Positions 25,777 to 33,715 of a stretch of 64,000 nucleotides of DNA are shown here, piece after piece; within the stretch, counting starts at the first letter, position 1, and each line of letters begins with the position of its first letter. The position numbers and the translations under genes are program-made. The notes below the pieces were generated by a model. The model was not told the origin of the DNA. It searched no databases and was given only the letters and a program-made list of their open reading frames with translations. The DNA is taken from contig CAZYGG010000012.1 in NCBI GenBank assembly GCA_964647585.1, positions 1-64,000 of the forward strand. Direction: 5' to 3'. This stretch comes from CAJINA01 sp964647585 (GTDB lineage Bacteria; Desulfobacterota; Desulfobacteria; Desulfobacterales; CAJINA01).

Positions 25777-26640
25777 TCAACCCATTCTTGTTTCTATTTT
25801 TTTCCAGATCTCCTTAACAACCTTGGCTGCCGGCAAAGCGGGCTTGAATTCCAGGACTGTCTGTCCCTGGACCATGGCCTCCACGAAAGCCGCCTCAAAA
25901 GGTATCTTCCCCAGTACCGGCAACCCGTTTTTTCCCGCGTAAGCCTCTATCTGGGCAGTCATGTCATCATTCAGATCATGCTTGTTGATACAAACCATAG
26001 CCGGGACCTTGAAATGGGCCGCCAGTTGGGCCACGCGCTCCATGTCGTGGAACCCGGAAACCGTGGGCTCCGTAATGATTAATAGGGCGGTTGCCCCGCC
26101 AAGTGACGCGATGACGGGGCAACCGACACCAGGAGGCCCATCCGTTAAAATGAATTCGCAGTTCTTCTCTTCGGCCAGCTTTTTGACTTCCTGCCGCACG
26201 AGGGCCACCAGCTTGCCCGAGTTTTCTTCCGCTATGCCCAGGCGGGCATGCACCAGGGGGCCAAAGCGGGTATCGGCAATAAACCATTGGCCGCAGGTTT
26301 TGATCGGAAAGTCGATGGCCTTCTCGGGGCAGAACCAGACGCATACGCCGCACCCTTCACAGGCCACCGGGTCCACTTCGAAACTAGCGCTAATAGCGTC
26401 CCAGTTGCACAATTCCCGGCAGAGTCCACATTCGGTACACCGGTCCGCCCGAATGACGGCTTCGCCCCCTCCCTGGAAATCATGTTGGGCTCTGTTTTCC
26501 GGGGTCAGGAGCAGGTGCAGGTCGGCTGCATCCACATCCGCATCACAAAACGCACAGTTTTTCGCCAGCGATGCAAACGCCGCCGTGAGGCTTGTTTTGC
26601 CGGTGCCACCTTTTCCGCTTAGTATAACCAGTTCTTTCAT
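25777..26640 (-). CDS. MinD/Mrp-type P-loop ATPase with inserted ferredoxin domain (1)
   Basis: Cytoplasmic ATPase of 287 residues. A deviant Walker A, SGKGGTGKTS, is at the N-terminus. Residues 60-115 hold two [4Fe-4S] motifs, CTECGLCRELC and CEGCGVCVWFC, inserted into the ATPase fold, then the switch region DGPPGVGCPV. This architecture is known in sulfate reducers and archaea next to NifX-like genes and is thought to serve cluster assembly or transfer. It starts three bases after the stop of the paralogue, so the two are co-translated and may form a heterodimer. Confidence 0.92.
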   Translation of the reverse strand: MKELVILSGKGGTGKTSLTAAFASLAKNCAFCDADVDAADLHLLLTPENRAQHDFQGGGEAVIRADRCTECGLCRELCNWDAISASFEVDPVACEGCGVCVWFCPEKAIDFPIKTCGQWFIADTRFGPLVHARLGIAEENSGKLVALVRQEVKKLAEEKNCEFILTDGPPGVGCPVIASLGGATALLIITEPTVSGFHDMERVAQLAAHFKVPAMVCINKHDLNDDMTAQIEAYAGKNGLPVLGKIPFEAAFVEAMVQGQTVLEFKPALPAAKVVKEIWKKIETRMG

Positions 26641-26643
26641 GCT

Positions 26644-27513
26644 TTAGTCTCTCTCACCAGCGGGGCTTGGGTTCCACCCGGCTATAATCTTCTCAATTGC
26701 ACCCGGCAGGACGCTGAATTTCTCTTTCCATTCCGGGAAGGCATCCACGATCAACTGCCCGCGTGAATAGGCTTCCGCTATCCGCCGCTCAAAGGGAATT
26801 TTCATCAGAATAGGGATATTTTCCTGCCCGGCGTAAGTCTCGGTGTCATCCGTCCCCAGATCCGCACGGTTGATGATGATCCCACAGGGAATCCCCAGTG
26901 TTTTCACAGCTTCAACCGCCAGTTTCAAGTCATGCAGGCCAAACGGCGTCGGCTCGGTGACCATCAGAACGAAATCCGTCCCGCGCATGGCGGCAATAAC
27001 CGGGCAGGATGTACCCGGAGGGGCATCGATAACCGTCAACCCGTCCGCCCGGGCATCTGCCTTTACAGCCGTGATCAGGGGCGGTGCCATTGCCTCACCA
27101 ATACGTAAACGGCCATGTACAAACCTGATATCGCCGAGATTGCCTTTTTCAACCACCCCGATGTTCCGCTCTCCACGGATCAGGGCATCTTCCGGGCAGA
27201 CTTCGAAACAACCCCCGCAACTGTGACACAGTTCGGGAAACGTCAATATCGTGTCAGGCAATACAGCAATCGCTTTGAATTGACATATCTCAGCGCACTG
27301 GCCGCAATAGGTGCATTTGTCTGTATCTACATCCGGAACGTCCACATTGAAGTCTTCTACAATGTCATACGCCGGTTTTATAAACAGGTGGGCGTTCGGT
27401 TCCTCCACATCACAATCCAGGAGTCGGATTTCACCGTCCACCGATGAGGCCAGATTGGTGGCCACGGTGGTCTTACCTGTTCCGCCCTTACCGCTTGCAA
27501 TACTGATAATCAT
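26644..27513 (-). CDS. MinD/Mrp-type P-loop ATPase with inserted ferredoxin domain (2)
   Basis: Paralogue of the preceding ATPase, 289 residues: Walker A SGKGGTGKTT, two Fe-S motifs CTYCGQCAEIC and CHSCGGCFEVC, and DAPPGTSCPV. First gene of the downstream minus-strand set. Its promoter region (27574-27602) has TTGTCA-complement -35 and TATTTT -10, and a palindromic TTATGAGCATAA-type site overlaps the -10 side, with another upstream of the -35, suggesting tight control. Confidence 0.92.
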   Translation of the reverse strand: MIISIASGKGGTGKTTVATNLASSVDGEIRLLDCDVEEPNAHLFIKPAYDIVEDFNVDVPDVDTDKCTYCGQCAEICQFKAIAVLPDTILTFPELCHSCGGCFEVCPEDALIRGERNIGVVEKGNLGDIRFVHGRLRIGEAMAPPLITAVKADARADGLTVIDAPPGTSCPVIAAMRGTDFVLMVTEPTPFGLHDLKLAVEAVKTLGIPCGIIINRADLGTDDTETYAGQENIPILMKIPFERRIAEAYSRGQLIVDAFPEWKEKFSVLPGAIEKIIAGWNPSPAGERD

Positions 27514-27563
27514 GCTACCCTTCCATGAAGGCTCCTGATAAACCGGAGCAAGTTCATTCTAAG

Positions 27564-27627
27564 CTTATGCTCATAAAATAGGTATGTGGGCATAGTTGTC
27601 AAGTGTTTTTTGAACTTATGCTCACAA
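27564..27627 (-). promoter_or_regulatory. promoter with two palindromic operators for the Fe-S ATPase operon
   Basis: On the minus strand: -35 TTGACA (27602-27597), 16-bp spacer, -10 TATTTT (27580-27575). The palindrome TTATG-AG-CATAA-type sequence occurs at 27564-27577 (touching the -10) and at 27615-27627 (upstream of the -35). A third copy is at 28094-28107. A dimeric repressor or activator is inferred; no regulator gene is obvious nearby. Confidence 0.6.
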
Positions 27628-27650
27628 TTAACTTTGTTTCGGTTTCCGCC

Positions 27651-28028
27651 CTATCTGTTCCGCCCGATGATAGCGTTTAGTTTTTCAACCAGGCTGGCTG
27701 CCTCGGATGCGTCGGGTTCAGACGAAAGCTGTGCGAGAATGCCAAGGCCCTCACTCGCTTCGTGAAAATCCTTCTTATTCAGAGAACTTACCAGGGCACA
27801 AGTGACCATTGGGTTCTGGACAACCAGTTTCGCCGCGAACGCCAGCCCGCTCATATCGCCTAGTTCCTCGGCAGCCACTACCAGATCAACAGGTTTTTCC
27901 ACCAGACTGGCCAGAGCACCGCCGCCCGAATCGGCGTGGTCTAATTCCACGCCCTCATTCCCCTGGAGGGCATCCACGATTTTCGTGAATTTGTCATTTT
28001 CCATACCAATCAAAAGTAATTTGTACAT
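27651..28028 (-). CDS. degenerate receiver-like (pseudo-receiver) protein
   Basis: Stand-alone protein of 125 residues with the alternating beta/alpha pattern of response-regulator receivers (YKLLLIGMEND; VDLVVAAEELGDMSGLAFA; VTCALVSSLNKKDF; LAQLSSEPD). All phosphorylation residues are absent: the acidic pair is GMEND, the phospho-Asp position is Ala or Glu, and the lysine is Ser. It therefore probably acts by binding rather than phosphorylation. It lies between the Fe-S ATPases and the NifU-like gene, under one of the shared palindromes. Confidence 0.65.
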   Translation of the reverse strand: MYKLLLIGMENDKFTKIVDALQGNEGVELDHADSGGGALASLVEKPVDLVVAAEELGDMSGLAFAAKLVVQNPMVTCALVSSLNKKDFHEASEGLGILAQLSSEPDASEAASLVEKLNAIIGRNR

Positions 28029-28093
28029 CTATCTTCTCCTTTCTATACTAAAAACGCCCCCAGGCAGCCTTCTGCCCCTGAAGTTGTTAAGAA

Positions 28094-28153
28094 CATATGC
28101 TCATAAATAGATAATTTCAACCCCTTGACAAGAATAAATTTTGTTCATATTTT
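28094..28153 (+). promoter_or_regulatory. promoter of NifU-like gene with shared palindrome
   Basis: TTGACA (28125-28130), exact 17-bp spacer, TATTTT (28148-28153), 49 bp before the ATG. The palindromic site CATATGCTCATAAA lies at 28094-28107, where it also overlaps a possible -10 for the divergent pseudo-receiver gene. Confidence 0.6.
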
Positions 28154-28201
28154 GTTTTTTTACATGGATCGAACCACATTCACTTAAATTAAGGACGAAA
28201 A

Positions 28202-28702
28202 ATGAGTCAGATCATGTCGCAGCCGGGAGAAACAGGTGAGGCGGCCATGCTTGCCGAAACCGGGTACTCACAAACAGCCATCAAGTACTACATGGAAAAA
28301 CCAAACATGCGCTCAATGCCCGACGCCGATCAGGTATCGGAATTTTTGGGCTCGTGCGGGGACACCATGAAAGTGTTTCTCAAAATTGAAAACGACATTA
28401 TTACCGACGCCAGCTACCAGGTGCTCGGGTGTCCCGGGGCCATCTCGGCCGCCATGGCGGCGGTTGACCTGATCAGGGGCAAGAATCTGAACTTTGCCAA
28501 GGCCTTGAATGACGGTGATATTTTCCAGATCCTGGTGGAAATTCCGGCAAAAAAACACCACTGTATTCAACTGGCGGTGAAAGCCCTGCATAAAGCTGTG
28601 GACGAATATCGTGACGGCACCAGTGAAACCAGGGGTCCGGATGAGTGTGGCAAGGACTGCGACTGCAAGAACGGGTGTCCCAGTAAAGGTATAATCTCTT
28701 AG
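28202..28702 (+). CDS. NifU/IscU-like iron-sulfur scaffold protein
   Basis: Scaffold-type protein of 166 residues. The three cluster cysteines of the IscU fold are visible in GSCGDTM, VLGCPGAI and KKHHCIQLA. The C-terminal 20 residues add a cysteine-rich tail (ECGKDCDCKNGC) that could bind another metal. The N-terminus is about 45 residues longer than minimal IscU. AAGGACG precedes the ATG. Partner of the MinD-type ATPases by position and shared operator, not of a classical isc operon, which is absent. Confidence 0.85.
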   Translation: MSQIMSQPGETGEAAMLAETGYSQTAIKYYMEKPNMRSMPDADQVSEFLGSCGDTMKVFLKIENDIITDASYQVLGCPGAISAAMAAVDLIRGKNLNFAKALNDGDIFQILVEIPAKKHHCIQLAVKALHKAVDEYRDGTSETRGPDECGKDCDCKNGCPSKGIIS

Positions 28703-28720
28703 ATCAATAGAAGGTGGATG

Positions 28721-28978
28721 ATGCCTCTTTTTGATTTTCTCTGTCCAGCGTGCGGGCAAACCAGTGAACTTCTGGTCACTTCGGCAAACGCGAAGCCGAC
28801 CTGTCCGGAATGCGGCCACCGGGGACTCAAGAAACTGCTGGCAGCCCACTCCTCAATGTCCGGTACCCGCTCGCAGACAATGCCCGGTCCCGGCGACACG
28901 GCCTGCTGTGGTTCGGCGCCCGGCAGCCATGCCGGTTGTGCCGGTCCAGGGAGCTGTTGTGGAAAATTGCCCCATTAG
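28721..28978 (+). CDS. FmdB-type zinc-ribbon regulator-like protein
   Basis: Small protein of 85 residues opening MPLFDFLCPACGQ, the hallmark of the FmdB zinc ribbon (C-x2-C with CPECG about 20 residues later). The tail is cysteine- and glycine-rich (CCGSAPGSHAGC, GSCCG), unusual for the family. The second of two ATGs was chosen since AGAAGGTGG ends at the first. It follows the NifU-like gene by 18 bases. Confidence 0.82.
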   Translation: MPLFDFLCPACGQTSELLVTSANAKPTCPECGHRGLKKLLAAHSSMSGTRSQTMPGPGDTACCGSAPGSHAGCAGPGSCCGKLPH

Positions 28979-29076
28979 AAGCGCACACAAAAAAGTCAGT
29001 TGACTTTCAAGGGCCCGTATGATCTTTATAATCCCCTAACGGACTGATTTTACATTTAAGGTAGGAGAATACAGTT

Positions 29077-29295
29077 ATGATGGGTTTTCCCGGTGGAATG
29101 GAACTTTTTGTCATCCTCTTGATCGTGTTGATCCTTTTTGGCGGAAAGAAACTGCCTGAATTGATGGGCGGCATCGGCAAAGGCATCAAAAGCTTCAAGA
29201 AGGGGATTAATGATCCCGATCCTCTTCAGGATACTGCGGAACCCCAGGATCAGGTAACCCACGAAGCGGAGAAAGAGCCCGAAGAAAAATCCTGA
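29077..29295 (+). CDS. tatA: twin-arginine translocase subunit TatA/E
   Basis: Protein of 72 residues with a single N-terminal membrane helix (ELFVILLIVLILFGGKKLPEL), the FGGKKLPELMGGIGKGIKSF amphipathic hinge and an acidic tail. It forms the pore of the Tat pathway, which would export the Tat-signal proteins seen here (TRAP binding protein, amidase). GTAGGAGAA precedes the ATG. tatB and tatC are not in the window. Confidence 0.93.
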   Translation: MMGFPGGMELFVILLIVLILFGGKKLPELMGGIGKGIKSFKKGINDPDPLQDTAEPQDQVTHEAEKEPEEKS

Positions 29296-29366
29296 TTGCC
29301 AACTGAATACAGGCCTGTCGCCATGGCGCCGCCTGTAACCCCATGATAGGACCAACAGACCTCGCA

Positions 29367-29398
29367 AGGCCCGGTATATGCTACCCGGGCCTTTTTTT
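29367..29398 (+). terminator. intrinsic terminator after tatA
   Basis: AGGCCCGG-T and A-CCCGGGCCT pair with a one-base bulge and are followed by seven T. It separates tatA from the permease gene. Confidence 0.8.
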
Positions 29399-29504
29399 GT
29401 GGTTGTGCGTTTGCGTCTAACGCCGGTATGTAGTATGGTCTCCGAATGATATCGGATGCTTGGACACTCCCGCGCCAGGAAAACCGATAGGAAGGGATAT
29501 CCCC

Positions 29505-32042
29505 ATGCAGCACGGCGATTCTGAAAAACCGGGTCCCGGGCAACCAGCCGGGGGCCTGGGAACCTTTGGCGGTGTTTTCACTCCCAGCGCCCTGACCATT
29601 CTCGGCATCATCCTGTTTTTGAGACTCGGCTATGTGGTCGGCAACGCTGGATTGTTCAAATCCCTGATTATCATCGGGATTGCGAATCTCATCTCCGTGC
29701 TCACCAGCATTTCCCTCGCGGCCATTGCCACCAATCTTAAAGTTAAAGGCGGCGGCGACTACTACTTGATTTCCAGGACTCTCGGACTCGAATTCGGAGG
29801 CGCCATTGGCCTGGTCCTCTTTCTCGCCCAATCGGTTTCCATCGCCTTTTACTGCATCGGCTTCGGTGAAGCCCTCCACAGCATGTTGTCAAACCCGCTG
29901 CTTTCTCCGCGCATCATCGCCGCAATCGCAGTGGCGGCCCTGTTTCTACTGGCCTGGATCGGGGCAGATCTGGCCACCAAGTTCCAGTATGTCGTCATGG
30001 TGCTGCTGATCGCCGCACTCGCCTCGTTTTACACCGGCAGCATCATCAAATGGAATCCGGAAACCTTCGCCCAGAGCTGGGCGGCATCCGAAACCGGGCC
30101 CGGGTTCTGGGTCCTTTTTGCTATTTTTTTTCCCGCAGTCACCGGCTTCACCCAGGGGGTCAGCATGTCCGGCGACCTGAAAGACCCGGGCAAGAGTCTG
30201 CCCCTGGGAACTTTCCTGGCCGTGGGCATTTCAATTGTGGTCTACTTTAGCGTCGCCCTGCTGTTTGCCGGTACTTTGCCGAACCAGGTCCTGGCCGGGG
30301 ATTACGGCGCCATGCGTAAGGCGGCATTTTTCGGCCCCCTGATCGATGCCGGCGTTATCGCGGCCACCCTCTCTTCGGCCATGGCCTCTTTTCTCGGGGC
30401 ACCCAGAATATTGCAGTCTTTGTCGGGCGACAAGATATTCCCCCTGCTGAACCCGTTTGCCAAAGGGGTCGGCAACGCCAACAATCCGCGTCGGGGGGTA
30501 CTGCTCTCGGCCGTCATCGCCTTTGCAACCATCGCAGTCGGCAACCTGAACCTCATCGCGCCGATTGTTTCCATGTTTTTCCTGATATCCTACGGCCTGC
30601 TGAACTACGCCACCTGGTTCGAAGCCCGGGCCGCCAGCCCCTCTTTTCGCCCCCGCTTCAGGTGGTTTGACTACCGGCTCAGCCTCGCAGGCGGCCTGGC
30701 CTGCCTCGGTGCCATGCTGGCCATCGATCTGAAAACCGGCCTCATCGCCGTCTCCCTGCTGTTTGCCATTTTCCAATACCTGAAAAGGACTTCCGGCCCG
30801 TCTCGCTGGGCGGATGGCCGCCGATCCTACAATATACACCAGGCCCTTGAAAACCTGAAAAAAGCGGCCACAGAACCCGAGCACGACCGGGACTGGCGCC
30901 CGCATATCCTGGCATTCTCCGACAACACCGAGCGCCGGGCCAAGCTGCTGCAATTTGCCGCCTGGGTTGAAGGCGACAGCGGCTCGACTACGGCTGTTCA
31001 GATTATCGCCGGCCAGGGAGCCCGGAAACTGAAACAATATCAGGAGACAACGGCTGAACTGAAAAAGGAACTCAAGGCTGCCGGATCAAACGCCTTTCCC
31101 CTGGTCATCCTGACGCCTGATTTCGAACCCGGCATTTCAGCCCTGGTGCAGTCCTTTGGAATTGGCCCCCTCAAGGCCAATACCATGCTGCTGAACTGGT
31201 TCCACCGCACACCGGATACAGTTGAGGATATCCGGGCGGTGCGCTTTACCAGAAACCTGCAGGCCACGTTTCGACTAGGAAAAAATATCATTATCCTGGA
31301 TCCTAAAAGCGACCCCATGGAGGTTCCACCCAAAGAAAGACGCATCGATATCTGGTGGTGGGATGATGCCACCGGACGTTTGATGCTGCTGCTCGCCTAC
31401 CTGATGACCCGCAGCCCGGAGTGGGACCGATCCAACATCCGGGTATTGGCCGCCGGGTACGATCAGGCCTCCGGTAAAGATATCGCTGACCTGAACGCCA
31501 CTCTGGAAGAGGCCCGTATCGAAGCCGCCACCGAAGTGGTGATCAACGCGGGCCCGGAGTCGATTGGAGCCTATTCGGACGACGCAACCCTGGTTTTCCT
31601 GCCTTTTCGGTTCAGCCAGCATACGGTCGCCGGTCCTTTTGGCAATCCCTGCGGAGAGTTGTTGTCACACCTGCCAACCACGGCACTGGTCATGGCGGCC
31701 GAGGACATTGACCTCGATGCCGAACCCGAAGAGGGTCCGCCCGGCGAAATGGCCGCCGCCATGGACAACCTGGAAAAGGCCCGCAAGAATTTGGAAACAG
31801 CTGAAAAAACTGCGGAAAAATCCCGGCAGCGGATGGAAACGGTAAAACAGGAACTGGAAACCCTTCAAGCCCGGCAGCCGGATCCTGAAAAGATGAAAAA
31901 AGCGGAAAAGGAACTCCTGGAAGCTGAAAAGCAGGTAGAAAAAACCTCCCGCAAAGCGGTTAAGGCCGCAGTTAAGGCCGATGATGCCGAAAAAGATGCC
32001 GAAGATCAAGGCCTTGAAGTGGAAAAGGATGAAGAGAAGTGA
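29505..32042 (+). CDS. cation-chloride-cotransporter-like permease with C-terminal coiled coil
   Basis: APC-superfamily carrier of about 845 residues. The start TFGGVFTPSALTILGIILFL with LRLGYVVG is the SLC12/CCC signature; about 12 membrane segments run to residue 440. A cytosolic domain follows (WRPHILAFSDN; PLVILTPDFEPG) as in CCC proteins. The last 95 residues are a Lys/Glu/Ala-rich coiled coil (AEKTAEKSRQRMETVKQELE). The ATG at 29505 has GGAAGGGA upstream; an in-frame TTG at 29460 lacks support. Whether it moves chloride with sodium/potassium or an amino acid is unknown. Confidence 0.82.
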   Translation: MQHGDSEKPGPGQPAGGLGTFGGVFTPSALTILGIILFLRLGYVVGNAGLFKSLIIIGIANLISVLTSISLAAIATNLKVKGGGDYYLISRTLGLEFGGAIGLVLFLAQSVSIAFYCIGFGEALHSMLSNPLLSPRIIAAIAVAALFLLAWIGADLATKFQYVVMVLLIAALASFYTGSIIKWNPETFAQSWAASETGPGFWVLFAIFFPAVTGFTQGVSMSGDLKDPGKSLPLGTFLAVGISIVVYFSVALLFAGTLPNQVLAGDYGAMRKAAFFGPLIDAGVIAATLSSAMASFLGAPRILQSLSGDKIFPLLNPFAKGVGNANNPRRGVLLSAVIAFATIAVGNLNLIAPIVSMFFLISYGLLNYATWFEARAASPSFRPRFRWFDYRLSLAGGLACLGAMLAIDLKTGLIAVSLLFAIFQYLKRTSGPSRWADGRRSYNIHQALENLKKAATEPEHDRDWRPHILAFSDNTERRAKLLQFAAWVEGDSGSTTAVQIIAGQGARKLKQYQETTAELKKELKAAGSNAFPLVILTPDFEPGISALVQSFGIGPLKANTMLLNWFHRTPDTVEDIRAVRFTRNLQATFRLGKNIIILDPKSDPMEVPPKERRIDIWWWDDATGRLMLLLAYLMTRSPEWDRSNIRVLAAGYDQASGKDIADLNATLEEARIEAATEVVINAGPESIGAYSDDATLVFLPFRFSQHTVAGPFGNPCGELLSHLPTTALVMAAEDIDLDAEPEEGPPGEMAAAMDNLEKARKNLETAEKTAEKSRQRMETVKQELETLQARQPDPEKMKKAEKELLEAEKQVEKTSRKAVKAAVKADDAEKDAEDQGLEVEKDEEK

Positions 32043-32058
32043 GGGGTGATACCAGAAC

Positions 32059-32235
32059 ATCCAACATAGAACATCGAACTTCCAACGTTGAAAAAGGTTG
32101 AAACTTCGCTTCCCTGTTCTATAGTACCGCGAAAACCAAAACCTTATCACGACCAGAAACCTGAGCTACAATATTGGCCGCCGAAGGCGCACCACAGTTC
32201 AATGTTCGCTGTTGGAAGTTGAATGTTGGACGTTA
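32059..32235. repeat. large inverted repeat between permease and NrdD-like genes
   Basis: Left arm CATCCAACATAGAACATCG with CTTCCAAC, right arm GTTGGAAGTTGAATGTTGGA; arms about 35 bases, spaced by about 110. The centre shows no gene. Confidence 0.6.
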
Positions 32236-32250
32236 AGTTTCTCAGAAGGT

Positions 32251-32601
32251 TTATCCCAGGCTCTTATCAAACAGCCCCCGGTCGCGAAACTCCTGGGCCT
32301 TGGCATCGTTCCACTGGCCCACCGGCCGCAGGTACCCCACCACCCGGCTGTAAACCTCACAGTCCTGGAAGTTGCGCAACAGGCTGTCCTTTTGAAAGCA
32401 GGCTTCGCATTTCAGGAAAAATCGGTCTTTTTCCGGCTCGTAGATACTGCCGCCGGTAATATGAATGCCATCTTCCATGGGCAAGGCGGTAACGGTGACA
32501 CCACAGCCGCAATCGTGGCATTTACCCGGCCATGAAAGGGCATTCTTTTCAGGGTTTTCATCAAAAAGGTCGTGCAGACGCTCCACGGTCATCATCGTCA
32601 T
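32251..32601 (-). CDS. stand-alone NrdD glycyl-radical-loop-like protein with Cys cluster
   Basis: Small protein of 116 residues. The C-terminal part, EVYSRVVGYLRPVGQWNDAK followed by EFRDR, closely follows the C-terminal glycyl-radical loop of class III ribonucleotide reductase (NrdD), with G89 in the RVVGYL position of the radical glycine. Cysteines 28, 31, 33, 65, 68 and 81 could bind zinc, echoing NrdD's C-terminal metal site. No catalytic barrel is present. AAGGAG precedes the ATG. It may be a spare-part radical domain, as GrcA/YfiD is for pyruvate formate-lyase, or a metal-binding relic. The similarity is from memory of the motif. Confidence 0.65.
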   Translation of the reverse strand: MTMMTVERLHDLFDENPEKNALSWPGKCHDCGCGVTVTALPMEDGIHITGGSIYEPEKDRFFLKCEACFQKDSLLRNFQDCEVYSRVVGYLRPVGQWNDAKAQEFRDRGLFDKSLG

Positions 32602-33156
32602 TGGTCATCTCCTTATCAGGGTGGATCAGCAACGTCATCAAAGATTCAAACAAAGTAGATTAAAAGGATAACGCTATACATATTGTATGTCAATACCCTT
32701 TCGAATACTACATATAGTTATTACGGATACATATTCAGATCATGGCAGTCGGATTATTCGGGATCGAAATCGATATCGGAATCGAAATCGAGTACTGATT
32801 CCGATAGTGATTTCGATATGGCTGGCTTCAACAATCGATTGGTGAGATATCAGTTGCCATATCCTTTGGATTGGTCCGTCCCACAGTAATATGCAATTCC
32901 CCCGGGTCAACCGTGTGCCGAGTTGTACATTGGGGCCATTAATGCTATGTCGGCTTATCTACATAATGTGCCTATTCTCAAACGGTAGATTTTGGTTCAG
33001 AGCACGTGTCCGACGTAGCCATCAGGGCGAAGTCGGAAGGCGTAGTGGTTTTAAAACCGCAGGCATAGCATTGGCTATGTTGAGTTTTAAAAGAACGAAA
33101 ACGCCGCTCTGGGACGAAAGATGCCGTTTGCGGATATGCACTAAGCTGGAGGCACA
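32602..33156. other. 555-base gap without a convincing gene
   Basis: AT-rich for about 100 bases, then a simple repetitive stretch built of ATCGAAATCG and ATCGGAATCG units at 32761-32816. From 32975, CTCAAACGGTAGATTTTGG weakly recalls the left end of the dispersed element family, but the rest does not match. A small inverted repeat GGCATAGC/GCTATGTT lies near 33060. No RNA gene was recognised. Confidence 0.4.
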
Positions 33157-33678
33157 ATGGGTACCGCGAAAAACAGCAGCACCAGCCTTGAAAAAGTGAG
33201 TGAAAATCTCGTCAATTTTTCCGTGGACCGGGACGACCTGAATAGAATCATGACCATGCTGCCCGAAGATGAAGCCGTCAACCGGGTCACGGTGGAGTAT
33301 GAAATCCCGCTATTGAAGATCGTGAGCGTCGGTTGGGCCATCGCGTATTTTATGGAGGAACAGCCCGAAAAAAAGGCCCTGCTGGAATCCTTCTGGCAAG
33401 CCATCGACGAATTCTCAAAAGGCCTTTCAGACGTCACCAACCTCACTACCGGCGCCGACATCAACTATTTCCATATGATTAAAGAGCGGGTGGACACCTA
33501 TGTCCAGGCCCTGAACATGCAGCCGGACGCAAAAGATCCGGCCGCCGTCATCGGGCCTACTTTTGCAGGCATCTGCAACACCCCGGACAACATCCACGTC
33601 ATCATGACCGGCAACCGGGTATTCAACGCCGCAATTATCGGCGTAAAAGAATATCTGGCCCATATCAATATCACCTGA
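33157..33678 (+). CDS. conserved-looking protein of unknown function
   Basis: Soluble protein of 173 residues without recognised motif. It is predicted mostly alpha-helical, acidic in the first half (MTMLPEDEAVNRV; EEQPEKKALLESFW), with one mildly hydrophobic stretch around LLKIVSVGWAIAYFM. No signal peptide, and a single cysteine (AGICNTP). GGAGG stands six bases before the ATG. It ends 37 bases before the lnt ATG and is probably co-transcribed with it. Coding looks real from length, ribosome site and operon spacing. Confidence 0.7.
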   Translation: MGTAKNSSTSLEKVSENLVNFSVDRDDLNRIMTMLPEDEAVNRVTVEYEIPLLKIVSVGWAIAYFMEEQPEKKALLESFWQAIDEFSKGLSDVTNLTTGADINYFHMIKERVDTYVQALNMQPDAKDPAAVIGPTFAGICNTPDNIHVIMTGNRVFNAAIIGVKEYLAHINIT

Positions 33679-33715
33679 TACCAGAGGCTGCCCAGTGACG
33701 GGACCGGGATCCGAC

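Noticed and set aside
24811..27513. Nitrogen-fixation cluster suggested by NifX- and NifU-like genes
   Set aside because: No nifH, nifD, nifK or complete nifB; these families also occur in non-fixing anaerobes.
29250..29879. 209-codon minus-strand frame at the permease start
   Set aside because: Antisense to tatA terminator and permease; the plus-strand membrane protein is unambiguous.
30231..31037. 268-codon minus-strand frame inside the permease
   Set aside because: Antisense shadow in a GC-rich gene; no start signal and no motif.
32761..32816. Short tandem repeat as possible phase-variation tract
   Set aside because: Units ATCGAAATCG/ATCGGAATCG are irregular and not inside or directly before a gene.
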